A stretch of DNA of 64,000 nt, taken from NCBI RefSeq assembly GCF_004792695.1, contig NZ_SRXU01000001.1, forward strand, positions 372,001 through 436,000, read 5' to 3'. The notes beneath the pieces were generated by a model, which was not told the origin of the DNA, made no database searches, and saw only the letters and a list, made by a program, of their open reading frames with translations. Source of the stretch: Sphingomonas naasensis (GTDB lineage: Bacteria > Pseudomonadota > Alphaproteobacteria > Sphingomonadales > Sphingomonadaceae). Made by a program: the position numbers and the translations under genes. Each line of letters starts with the position of its first letter. Positions within the stretch are counted from its first letter, which is position 1. This document shows positions 24,516-32,835 of this stretch, one piece after another.

Positions 24516-26950
24516 GACAGCGCATAGGCGACCACTTCGTCGCTGACCGGGGTCTCCATGAAATGATGGCCGCCGGCATAGAGGACGAGATACTGCTTGC
24601 CGTTCACCTCATAGGTCATCGGAGTCGCCTGCCCGCCGCCTGGAAGCACATCCTTCCAAAGCGTCTTGCCGGTGCGCAGATCGATCGCGCGGATGAGGTT
24701 GTCGGTCGCCGCAGCGATGAAAACGAGCCCGCTGGCGGTCACTACCGCGCCGCCATTGTTGGGCGTGCCGATCGTGATCGGCAGCATCGAGGGGATGCCG
24801 AACGGCCCATTGGTGCGCGCCTCGCCGAACGGGCGGTCCCAGATCGTCTTGCCGGTCGCCATGTCGATCGCGCGGATCCCGCCATAGGGCGGCTGTTTGC
24901 AGAGCATGCCGGTGACCGGCATCCGCCAGCCGGCGTTGACGCTGATCGCATAGGGCGTGTTGGCTTGCGGATCGCCGGCGCCTTCGGCACCGCCGATCTT
25001 GCCGCGCGCCTGATCGCGCGGCGCCCAGCCCAGCTTGTCGGCCTCCGCGCGGGGCACGAGGCGGACATAATTGGGCATGTCGTTATAGTTGGCGACGATT
25101 ACGCCGCGCTGCGGATCCACGGCGATCCCGCCCCAATCGGTGCCGCCATTATAACCCGGATATTCGATCGAATGCCCGTTCGCGACGGGGGGCGTGAAGA
25201 AGCCGTGATAGCTCGCCCGCCTATACTGGATCCGACAGACCATCTGATCGATCGGCGACATGCCCCACATGTCGCGCTCGGTGAGATCGGGCTTGCGCAG
25301 CGTGTGCCAGAGCGACACCGGTTGCGTCGGTGCGCGCTGCTGTGGCTCGACGCCGCCGCCGGGTACGCGCATCTCGCCGACCGGAGTGAGCGGACGGCCG
25401 GTGCGGCGATCGAGCACATAGATGTCGCCCTGCTTCGAGGGCAGCACCAACGCGGGCGTGCCCTGATAGTCGACCAGTGTCGCTTGCGCGCCGAAATCAT
25501 AGTCCCAGACGTCGCGGCGGACCGCCTGGAAGCGCCAGCGCGGCTTGCCGGTAGTGACGTCGAGCGCGACCAGCGAGGTCGCGAACATATTCTCCTCGGG
25601 TCGACGCAGCGACGAATAATAGTCCGCCGCGGCATTGCCCATCGGCAGATAGACGAGGCCGAGCTGCTCGTCGCCGCTCGCCAGCGTCCACATGTTCGGG
25701 GTGCCGCGCGCCCATTCCTGTCCCGCCGGCGGGGCGCCGTTCCATGCCGGGTGCATCATGTCCCACGCCCAGCGCAGCTGGCCGGTGCGTGCGTCGAACC
25801 CCTGGATCACCCCGGAAGGCGCCCAGCGGTCCTGCCCGTCGAGCACCTGATGCCCGGTGACGAGGATCCCGCGCACCAGCGTGGGTGGCGAGTTGATCGA
25901 GACGAAGCCGGCGGGAACCTTGCCCATACCGATCTTGGCATCGACCTGGCCGTTGGCGCCGAAATCGGCGCAGGGTCGGCCCGAGTGCGCATCGACGGCG
26001 ATCAGCCGGGCGTCGAGGGTGCCTTCGATGATCCGCGTCGCGCAAGGCTGGTCGGCGGCCATGCCGGGCACGGCGTAGTGGACGACGCCACGGCACGCTG
26101 CGGTATAGGGGATGGCGGTGTCGGGAACCTTGGGATCGTAGCGCCAGCGCTGCTTGCCGGTCGCCGGATCGAGCGCGATCAGGATGTTCTTGGGGGTGCA
26201 GAGATAGAGGCTGTCGCCGATCTTGAGCGGCGTGTTCTCGGCGCCATAGGTGCCCCGGATCTGCGGCGAGGACGGGAGATCGCCGGTGTGGATCGTCCAG
26301 GCGCGCCGGAGCTTGCCGACATTTTCGGCATTGATCTGGGTGAGCGGCGAATAGCGCCTGGCGCTCACCGTGCCGCCATAGGCCGGCCAGTCGGCGCCGA
26401 CATTCTGGCCCGAGGGATCGGCCATGCCGCGCGTTCCGGCGGCGGGAAGCGCCGCGAGGACCGGGTTGGGCTGGTTGGCGGCGGCCACCCAGAAATCGAC
26501 CGTGGTGACCAGCAGCGCCGCGACCACGCCGATCAGCGCCAGTCGCCAGCGATTCTCGCGCCGGCTCAGCGTCGCCATCGCGAGGATCACGCCGAGCAGC
26601 AGCACGACCGGCGCGATCACGCGGGGTACCTGCGCCCAGGCGTTGGCGCCGACCTCCCACCATGCCCAGACCATGCTGAGCAGCACGATCGCGAGATAGA
26701 CCCAGCCGCCGACCATGCGTCCGCGCGCCAGCAGCACACCCGCCACCAGCATGGCGATGCCGGTCAGAAGGTAGTAGAGCGAGCCGCCGAGCGCCGCGAG
26801 CCAGGCACCGCCGACCAGCAGCACCAGTCCGATCAACGCGACGAGCCCGCCGATCAGGATCGCGAGCCAGCTTCCCCATCGCCGTCGGTGAAGGCCGGGG
26901 GCCGGTTGATCGGCAAGGGGCGGCACGGCGTTAGAACGGGCATCGGTCAA
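24512..26950 (-). CDS. gcd: Membrane-bound PQQ-dependent glucose (quinate/shikimate) dehydrogenase
   Basis: An 812-residue quinoprotein that oxidises glucose, or related polyols such as quinate, in the periplasm and passes electrons to ubiquinone. The N-terminal 150 residues hold five membrane helices. The periplasmic eight-bladed propeller follows from about ADWPAYGGTVSARRYSPL. Signature parts include the WTIHTGD strand, GRPCADFG, and repeated tryptophan-docking motifs. TTG at 26950 is preferred because GGGAG lies about eight bases upstream; the open frame continues further without a site. Substrate choice between glucose and quinate/shikimate cannot be made with certainty. No pqq biosynthesis gene is in the window. 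The gene symbol is tentative. Confidence 0.9.
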   Translation of the reverse strand: MTDARSNAVPPLADQPAPGLHRRRWGSWLAILIGGLVALIGLVLLVGGAWLAALGGSLYYLLTGIAMLVAGVLLARGRMVGGWVYLAIVLLSMVWAWWEVGANAWAQVPRVIAPVVLLLGVILAMATLSRRENRWRLALIGVVAALLVTTVDFWVAAANQPNPVLAALPAAGTRGMADPSGQNVGADWPAYGGTVSARRYSPLTQINAENVGKLRRAWTIHTGDLPSSPQIRGTYGAENTPLKIGDSLYLCTPKNILIALDPATGKQRWRYDPKVPDTAIPYTAACRGVVHYAVPGMAADQPCATRIIEGTLDARLIAVDAHSGRPCADFGANGQVDAKIGMGKVPAGFVSINSPPTLVRGILVTGHQVLDGQDRWAPSGVIQGFDARTGQLRWAWDMMHPAWNGAPPAGQEWARGTPNMWTLASGDEQLGLVYLPMGNAAADYYSSLRRPEENMFATSLVALDVTTGKPRWRFQAVRRDVWDYDFGAQATLVDYQGTPALVLPSKQGDIYVLDRRTGRPLTPVGEMRVPGGGVEPQQRAPTQPVSLWHTLRKPDLTERDMWGMSPIDQMVCRIQYRRASYHGFFTPPVANGHSIEYPGYNGGTDWGGIAVDPQRGVIVANYNDMPNYVRLVPRAEADKLGWAPRDQARGKIGGAEGAGDPQANTPYAISVNAGWRMPVTGMLCKQPPYGGIRAIDMATGKTIWDRPFGEARTNGPFGIPSMLPITIGTPNNGGAVVTASGLVFIAAATDNLIRAIDLRTGKTLWKDVLPGGGQATPMTYEVNGKQYLVLYAGGHHFMETPVSDEVVAYALS

Positions 26951-27070
26951 GGCAGGTCTCCCGAAGACGCCGGGCCAACCAGCCTCGGGCGGGCACGGTT
27001 CCGAAATGAACAAAATTTCATCTTCGCCGCGGGGCTAGGCGCGGCGGCCTTGCGCCCCTAGATCGGGGCA

Positions 27071-28465
27071 ATGCCTGATCTCACCACGCTCGTTCAGCCC
27101 GATCGCGGCCAGCCCGCACGCACCATCCACCTGATCGACGCCAAAGGCTTCGACGCCTGGCTCGCCGCGCAGCCGCCGCGGCATCGCACCGCCGCGCTGG
27201 CCCAGAAGCTCGCTCCCACCGGCTATTCGAGCGCGATCCTGCCCGGCGACGGCCCCGAGGACTGGTCGGTGGTCAGCGTGGTCGCCAATGTCGAGCGGCT
27301 CACCCCCTGGTGCCTCGCCAAGCTCGCCGAGACGCTGCCGGAGGGCGCCTATCGCGTCGACGGGCGCGACCCCGGCAAGGCGATCTATGGCTGGCTGACC
27401 GCCCAGTACAAATTCGACCGCTATCGCAAGAAAGACGACAAGGCGCAGGGCGCGCGCGTGCTGCTCACCGGCGACCCTGCCCGGATGGAGGAGGCGCTAC
27501 GTCTCGCCGGCGTCGCCTTCAAGCTGCGCGACCGGATCAACACCGGCGCCAACGACATGGGGCCCGCCGATCTCGAGGCCGCCGCCGCCGATCTGGCGAA
27601 GGACTATGGCGCCGCACTGACCGTGGTGAAGGGCAAGGAAGTCGAGAAGGGCTATGGCATGCTCTGGGCGGTCGGCAAGGCCGCCGGCGAGGGCCGCGAG
27701 CCGCGGCTGATCGAGCTCGAATGGGGAAATCCCGAGCATCCGCGCATCGCGATCATCGGCAAGGGCGTGTGCTTCGACACCGGCGGGCTCGACATCAAGC
27801 CTGCCGCGGGCATGCGGCTGATGAAGAAGGACATGGGCGGCGCCGCGCACGCGCTGGCGCTCGCCGAGCTGGTGATGCAGCACCGCCTGCCGGTGCGCCT
27901 GCACATGCTCGTTCCCGCGGTGGAGAATTCGATCAATGGCGAGGCGACGCGCCCCGGCGACGTGATGATCTCGCGCAAGGGCATCTCGGTCGAGAACAGC
28001 AACACCGATGCCGAGGGCCGGCTGATCCTCGGCGACGCGCTGACCAGGGCGGCGGAGAACGATCCCGAGCTGGTCTTCGACTTCGCGACCCTCACCGGCG
28101 CCGCCCGCGTCGCGCTCGGCGCGGATCTGCAGGCGGTGTTCGCCAATGACGACACGCTCGCCGCCGAGCTGCTCGCCGCCGCCGAGAGCGAGGCCGATCC
28201 GATGTGGCGGATGCCGCTCTACGAGCCGTACAAGGAAGCGCTCAAGTCCGACGTCGCGGACATGGTCAATGCGGCGGAGGGTCCGTTCGGCGGCGCGATC
28301 ACCGCGGCGTTGTTCCTCAAGGAATTCGCCCCCGAAAAGGCGCAATGGGCGCATTTCGACATCTTCTGCTGGAATGGCTCGGCCAAGCCTGGCCGGCCCA
28401 AGGGCGCCGAGGCGGTGAGCCTGCGCGCGACCTGGAAGGTGCTGAAGGACCGCTACGCGGGCTGA
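27071..28465 (+). CDS. Leucyl aminopeptidase family protein (M17)
   Basis: A 464-residue cytosolic aminopeptidase of family M17, which removes N-terminal residues using two metal ions. The catalytic half contains GKGVCFDTGGLDIKP, MKKDMGGAAHAL (metal and catalytic Lys) and the family signature NTDAEGRL near residue 312 with its metal-binding Asp and Glu. The N-terminal domain is variable and probably governs oligomer formation. Length is typical of the alphaproteobacterial PepA-like group. The 3' end overlaps the converging GGDEF-EAL gene by 13 bases. Confidence 0.93.
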   Translation: MPDLTTLVQPDRGQPARTIHLIDAKGFDAWLAAQPPRHRTAALAQKLAPTGYSSAILPGDGPEDWSVVSVVANVERLTPWCLAKLAETLPEGAYRVDGRDPGKAIYGWLTAQYKFDRYRKKDDKAQGARVLLTGDPARMEEALRLAGVAFKLRDRINTGANDMGPADLEAAAADLAKDYGAALTVVKGKEVEKGYGMLWAVGKAAGEGREPRLIELEWGNPEHPRIAIIGKGVCFDTGGLDIKPAAGMRLMKKDMGGAAHALALAELVMQHRLPVRLHMLVPAVENSINGEATRPGDVMISRKGISVENSNTDAEGRLILGDALTRAAENDPELVFDFATLTGAARVALGADLQAVFANDDTLAAELLAAAESEADPMWRMPLYEPYKEALKSDVADMVNAAEGPFGGAITAALFLKEFAPEKAQWAHFDIFCWNGSAKPGRPKGAEAVSLRATWKVLKDRYAG

Positions 28466-30390
28466 ACCCGCGCCGCGTGCGCCTCGACGTCGTCGCGCGA
28501 CATCGGATAGCCGAAATGGAAGCCCTGCCCCATCGCGCAGCCCAGCCCGACCAGGGTTCGCGCGGTGGAGGCTGATTCGATCCCCTCGGCGACGACGGGG
28601 AGGCCGAGCGTGTTCGCCAGCGTGATGATCGCGTGCACCAGCCGCAGCGCCTCGGGATCGCGCTCCATCGCGGTGACGAACGAGCGATCGATCTTGAGCC
28701 GGTCGAACGGCAGCATCTGGAGGTGCTGGAGCGAGGAATAGCCGGTGCCGAAATCGTCGAGCGCCAGCTGGATCCCCTGATTGCGGAGCGAAGCGATCGT
28801 CTGGCGCGCGCGATCGGCGTCGACGATCAGCGCGTTCTCGGTGATCTCGATGGTGAGGCGCGGCGGGGGAAAGCGCTCGCGGGTCAGCACCGCCAGCACC
28901 TTCTGGCTGAACCACGGATCCTTGAGCTGGGTCGGCGAGACGTTGATCGCGATCGCCGCGTTCCAGTCGCGCGTCTCGCGGCAGGCGCGGCGCAGCAGCC
29001 GCAGCATCAGCTCGTCGATCAGCCCGCATTCCTCGGCGATCGGGATGAACAGCTCGGGGCCGATCTCCTCGCCGCCCGGGCGCTGCCAGCGCGCGAGCAG
29101 CTCGTAGCCGACGACGCTGCCCTGCTTCAGATCGACGATCGCCTGATAGTGCGGCACGAAGGCGTCGCGCGCCATGGCGTCGCGCATCTCGCGCTCGAGC
29201 TCGGCACGGCGGCGGATCTCGGCGTCGAGCGTCGGCTCGAACGCGCAATGCTGGCTCCGCCCCGATTGCTTGGCCTTGTAGAGCGCGATGTCGGCACGGC
29301 GCATCAGCGTCTCGAGGTCGTGCGCGTCGCCGGGATAGAGCGAGATGCCGATGCTCGCGCCGATGTGGTGGACCAGATCGGAGCCGGCAAAGGCGCGCTG
29401 CATCGCCTGGACGATCACCTGCGCGCCGCGCCGCGCCTCTTCGCCGTCGCCATCGACGATCACCGCGAACTCGTCGCCGCCGAGGCGGAAGCTCTTCCCG
29501 GCCTCGCCGACCGCGGCGGTGAGCCGTGCCGCCACTTCGCGGAGCAGGACGTCGCCGGCGGGATGGCCGTGCACGTCGTTGACCGATTTGAAGTGATCGA
29601 GATCGACGATGAGCAATCCGAAGCGCTCTCCGCTCGCCGCGCTGGCGACGCGCGCCTCGAGCGTCTCGGTGAGCGCGCGCCGGTTGGGCAGGCCGGTCAG
29701 CGGGTCGTGATAGGCGAGCTGATGCGCGCGCTGCTCGGCGCCGCGGGCGCGGCGTTGCTCCGCCGCCATGTCGGACCGCGAGCGGAGCACTTCGATGAAC
29801 CCGGCATGGGTGGTGCGCAGCATGCGCAGGATCAGCGCGGCGACGACAACGATGTTGAAGCCGACACCGCGCAGGATCCAATCGCCCGAGAAGAGCAGGC
29901 AAACCGTGACCGGCATCGCCCCGAAGAACAGCACGGCATGGCCGGCACGGGGCAGCGACTGGAGGCAGTAACAGCAGCTGATCGCGCCAATGAAGATGTA
30001 CAGCGCGATACAGGCGCGGCGGACTAGATCGGCCTGGAAATAGAGGAACAATCCCCAGCCGCCGAAGCCGATGCTGAGCACCGCGGCGACGATCGTCGTT
30101 CCGAGCAGATAGCGGGCGATCGCATCGGGTTCGGGGGTGAAGCTCCGGCGACGCAACCAGAAGGCCGCGCGAATCGCGCCGAGCACGGCGAGCACGACCG
30201 GCATGCCGAAGCTCCACCACGCGCTCACCGTGCCGTTCGATGCGAAGCTGAGGAACGCCGCGTCGACGAGCATCAGCGCGTACATCAGCGGAACCTGCTG
30301 GCGCAGGGTGCGGAACTGCTCGACCAGAATCGCGCGATCCTGTTCGGAGCTGGTGACGACGGCCGGGAGGGGACGCCTGAACATAATCAC
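28453..30390 (-). CDS. Membrane GGDEF-EAL protein (cyclic di-GMP turnover)
   Basis: A 645-residue protein with both halves of cyclic di-GMP metabolism. An N-terminal membrane region of about six helices (residues 35-190) is followed by a GGDEF domain (about 215-385) with an intact RLGGDEF motif, so it could act as a diguanylate cyclase. The EAL domain (about 395-640) shows YELLARW (Glu kept, variant of EAL), NVSPTQL, EITEN, DDFGTGYSSL and a C-terminal AEGIE, so phosphodiesterase activity is also plausible. Which activity dominates cannot be told. The chosen start is a GTG at 30390; the ATG two codons on is equally possible. PilZ proteins elsewhere in the window are candidate receptors. Confidence 0.93.
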   Translation of the reverse strand: MIMFRRPLPAVVTSSEQDRAILVEQFRTLRQQVPLMYALMLVDAAFLSFASNGTVSAWWSFGMPVVLAVLGAIRAAFWLRRRSFTPEPDAIARYLLGTTIVAAVLSIGFGGWGLFLYFQADLVRRACIALYIFIGAISCCYCLQSLPRAGHAVLFFGAMPVTVCLLFSGDWILRGVGFNIVVVAALILRMLRTTHAGFIEVLRSRSDMAAEQRRARGAEQRAHQLAYHDPLTGLPNRRALTETLEARVASAASGERFGLLIVDLDHFKSVNDVHGHPAGDVLLREVAARLTAAVGEAGKSFRLGGDEFAVIVDGDGEEARRGAQVIVQAMQRAFAGSDLVHHIGASIGISLYPGDAHDLETLMRRADIALYKAKQSGRSQHCAFEPTLDAEIRRRAELEREMRDAMARDAFVPHYQAIVDLKQGSVVGYELLARWQRPGGEEIGPELFIPIAEECGLIDELMLRLLRRACRETRDWNAAIAINVSPTQLKDPWFSQKVLAVLTRERFPPPRLTIEITENALIVDADRARQTIASLRNQGIQLALDDFGTGYSSLQHLQMLPFDRLKIDRSFVTAMERDPEALRLVHAIITLANTLGLPVVAEGIESASTARTLVGLGCAMGQGFHFGYPMSRDDVEAHAARVQPA

Positions 30391-30509
30391 ATATAGCAGG
30401 AAAGGAGGTTTCGATTGCGTTTCCCATAAGGATTCAGCGACTTGAATCCATCGAGCGTCGTCGCGCGGGGACGCTCCCGCAACCGCGACAATCCTGCTAG
30501 CCTGACGCC

Positions 30510-31889
30510 ATGCCGGCCGCCGCCCACCCGAGATTGACCCTCGCCGCCTGCATCCTCGCCTCGAGCCTCGCCTTTATCGACGGATCGGTGACCAATGTCG
30601 CGCTGCCGGCGATCGGTGCCGATCTCAAGGCGACTCCGGCCGAGCTGCAATGGACGATCAACGCCTATCTGCTGCCGCTTTCGGCGCTGTTGCTGATCGG
30701 CGGCGCGGCGGGCGACTATTTCGGACGGCGCAAGCTGCTCGTCATCGGGATCGCGATGTTCACCCTCGCCTCGATCGCCTGCGCGCTGGCCGGGGATCTG
30801 ACGATGCTGCTCGCCGCGCGCGCGGCGCAGGGGGTCGGCGCGGCGATCCTGCTGCCCAACAGCCTCGCGACGCTGGGCCATGCCTTTACCGGCGAGGCGC
30901 GCGGCAAGGCGATCGGCACCTGGGCCGGCGTCGGGGCGATCGCCGGCGCGGTCGGTCCGCCGCTCGGCGGCTGGCTGGTCGACGCGATCGGCTGGCGCGC
31001 GATCTTCTACGTCAACGTGCCGGTGGCGGCCGCGGCGATCTTCATCGCGCTGCGCTATGTCGAGGAGAGCTCGGAGGGGGAATTGCCGCTCGACCTGCCC
31101 GGCGCGCTGGCGGCGACCGTTGCGCTCGGCGCGCTCACCTGGGCGCTCACCTTGTGGTCGAGCCACCATGCCTTTGACGGCACCGTCGCGATCGGCCTCG
31201 GCGCGGGGCTGCTCGCCATCGTGCTGTTCCTGTGGATCGAGCATCATCGCGGCAGTCGCGCGATGATGCCGATTGCGATGTTCGGCTCGCGCGCCTTTGC
31301 CGGGCTGACCCTGCTCACCTTCCTGCTCTACGGCGCGCTGGGCGGGGTGCTGCTGCTGCTCCCCTTCGTGCTGATCGAGGCTGCGGGCTACACCGCGCTG
31401 CAGGCCGGGCTCGCGCTGCTGCCGATGCCGCTGGGGATGGGGCTGGCGTCGCGCGTGATGGGCAAGCTGACCGCGCGGGTCGGGCCGCGCTGGCCGCTGA
31501 CGATCGGGGCGCTGATCGTCGCGATCGGCTTCGCGCTGCTCGTGCTGGTCGACGCGGACGCCTCTTACTGGACCAGCGTGTTCCCCGGCTGCCTCGTCAT
31601 CGCGATCGGCATGTCGAGCGTCGCCGCGCCGCTGACCACCGCGGTGCTCGCCGCGGTCGACGACACCCACGCCGGCACCGCTTCCGGGTTCAACAGCGCG
31701 ATCGCCCGCACCGGCGGGCTGATCGCCACGGCGATCGCCGGCGCGGTGATCGCCAGCGCGGGAGCGGGGCTGATCGCGGCGTTCCATGGCGGCGCGCTGG
31801 TCGGGGCGGCGCTCGCCGCCGCGTCGAGCGCGACGGCGCTGCTCACCCTCGGCGAAATCCGTCCCAACCAAAAACAGAACCAAAAATAG
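30510..31889 (+). CDS. MFS transporter, DHA2 (EmrB/QacA) family
   Basis: A 459-residue proton-driven exporter with 14 predicted membrane helices. Family motifs are DGSVTNVALPAI in the first helix, the GDYFGRRKLL loop (motif A), and the GWRAIFYVNVPVA segment of the sixth helix that is typical of DHA2. Substrates of such pumps are diverse (drugs, dyes, solvents), and none can be assigned here. The last residues (NQKQNQK) and the TAG stop come from a GGGACAGTCCC repeat unit, unlike the rest of the gene in base composition. The original C-terminus was probably different. Confidence 0.92.
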   Translation: MPAAAHPRLTLAACILASSLAFIDGSVTNVALPAIGADLKATPAELQWTINAYLLPLSALLLIGGAAGDYFGRRKLLVIGIAMFTLASIACALAGDLTMLLAARAAQGVGAAILLPNSLATLGHAFTGEARGKAIGTWAGVGAIAGAVGPPLGGWLVDAIGWRAIFYVNVPVAAAAIFIALRYVEESSEGELPLDLPGALAATVALGALTWALTLWSSHHAFDGTVAIGLGAGLLAIVLFLWIEHHRGSRAMMPIAMFGSRAFAGLTLLTFLLYGALGGVLLLLPFVLIEAAGYTALQAGLALLPMPLGMGLASRVMGKLTARVGPRWPLTIGALIVAIGFALLVLVDADASYWTSVFPGCLVIAIGMSSVAAPLTTAVLAAVDDTHAGTASGFNSAIARTGGLIATAIAGAVIASAGAGLIAAFHGGALVGAALAAASSATALLTLGEIRPNQKQNQK

Positions 31890-31975
31890 GGACAGTCCCT
31901 ATTTTCGAATAAGCAATAAATGGGGACTGTCCCTATTTTTCCTATTTTTCCCTGGCAGGGACTGTCCCTATTTTT
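31883..31975. repeat. Cluster of GGGACTGTCCCTATTTT units between MFS gene and tpiA
   Basis: Three copies lie within 93 bases. 31883-31905 is a perfect 23-base palindrome, AAAATAGGGAC-A-GTCCCTATTTT. 31923-31940 and 31958-31975 are GGGACTGTCCCTATTTTT. The last is flanked by direct CTGGCAG repeats (31952-31958 and 31976-31982). The A/T-rich sequence contrasts sharply with the surroundings. The first copy supplies the stop codon of the MFS gene, and the third supplies that of tpiA on the other strand. Confidence 0.88.
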
Positions 31976-32720
31976 CTGGCAGCGTCGACGCCGCCGCGAT
32001 GATCGGCACGAACTTTTCGGCGGTCAGGCTCGCCCCGCCGACCAGCGCGCCGTCGACATTATCGACCGCGAGGAGGTCGCGCGCATTCGCCCCGGTAACC
32101 GATCCGCCATAGAGGATGCGAATGCCGTCGGCGGCGTCGCCGACCATGTTGCGCAGCTTGGCGCGCGCGATCGCGTGCATCGAGGCGATCTCGTCGAGCG
32201 TCGGGGTCTTGCCGGTGCCGATCGCCCAGCGCGGCTCATAGGCCAGCGTCAACCAGTCGCCATGCGCCCCTTCGGGCAACGATTTCTCGATCTGTGACTG
32301 GACGATCCGCTCGGCGCGGCCGGCGTCGTGCTCGGCTTCGGTCTCGCCGCAGCACAGGATCACCTTGAGCCCGTGCCGGCGCGCGGCCGCGGCCTTGGCC
32401 CATGCGTCGTGGCTGGTCTCGTGCTGGTCGGCGCGGCGCTCGGAATGGCCGACGATGGTCAGCGTCGCGCCGCATTCGATGAGCATGTCGGCAGAGATGC
32501 AGCCGGTATGCGCGCCCTTGTCGGCCTCGTGCAGATCCTGCGCGCCGATCGGCAGCGCACCGGCCACCGCGACCGCGGGCGCGATCAGCGTGAAGGGCAC
32601 GCACAACGCCACATCGACTCCCGGCTGCGCAGCGGCCACCGCCGCGATCGCCTCGACCTCGCCCAGCTGCGCCTTGAGCCCGTGCATCTTCCAGTTCCCG
32701 GCAACCAGCTTGCGGCGCAT
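31968..32720 (-). CDS. tpiA: Triosephosphate isomerase
   Basis: A 250-residue TIM-barrel enzyme that interconverts dihydroxyacetone phosphate and glyceraldehyde 3-phosphate in glycolysis and gluconeogenesis. The catalytic residues are visible: Lys in AGNWKMHG, His in IVGHSERR, and Glu in AYEPRWAIGTGKTP, with the phosphate loop YGGSVTG. Length is standard. The ATG at 32720 follows GGGAGTTGGAC. The C-terminal residues PEK and the TAG stop lie inside a GGGACAGTCCC repeat unit, so the natural end has probably been altered. It diverges from the ppiD-like gene. Confidence 0.96.
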   Translation of the reverse strand: MRRKLVAGNWKMHGLKAQLGEVEAIAAVAAAQPGVDVALCVPFTLIAPAVAVAGALPIGAQDLHEADKGAHTGCISADMLIECGATLTIVGHSERRADQHETSHDAWAKAAAARRHGLKVILCCGETEAEHDAGRAERIVQSQIEKSLPEGAHGDWLTLAYEPRWAIGTGKTPTLDEIASMHAIARAKLRNMVGDAADGIRILYGGSVTGANARDLLAVDNVDGALVGGASLTAEKFVPIIAAASTLPEK

Positions 32721-32835
32721 GTCCAACTCCCTGTCTTTGGTTGCAGCCGATACCAAGCCATGCGCGCTGCACAAGCTTGAAGGCGCGCCCTACCCGCCCT
32801 AAAGCACGCCAAATTCCTCTTGCGAACGGCCCTTC

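Noticed and set aside
24185..27061. A 958-codon plus-strand frame opposite the PQQ glucose dehydrogenase
   Set aside because: Composition is Arg/Asp/His-rich with no recognisable motif; the opposite strand encodes a complete quinoprotein with a good start.
27497..30427. A 976-codon open frame on the minus strand across the M17 peptidase and the GGDEF-EAL gene
   Set aside because: It is a frame shadow in very GC-rich DNA: Arg/Ala-rich without domains, while both real genes have full family motifs in other frames.
31883..31975. Complete insertion sequence between the MFS gene and tpiA
   Set aside because: There is no transposase frame in the 78-base gap; only short palindromic units remain.
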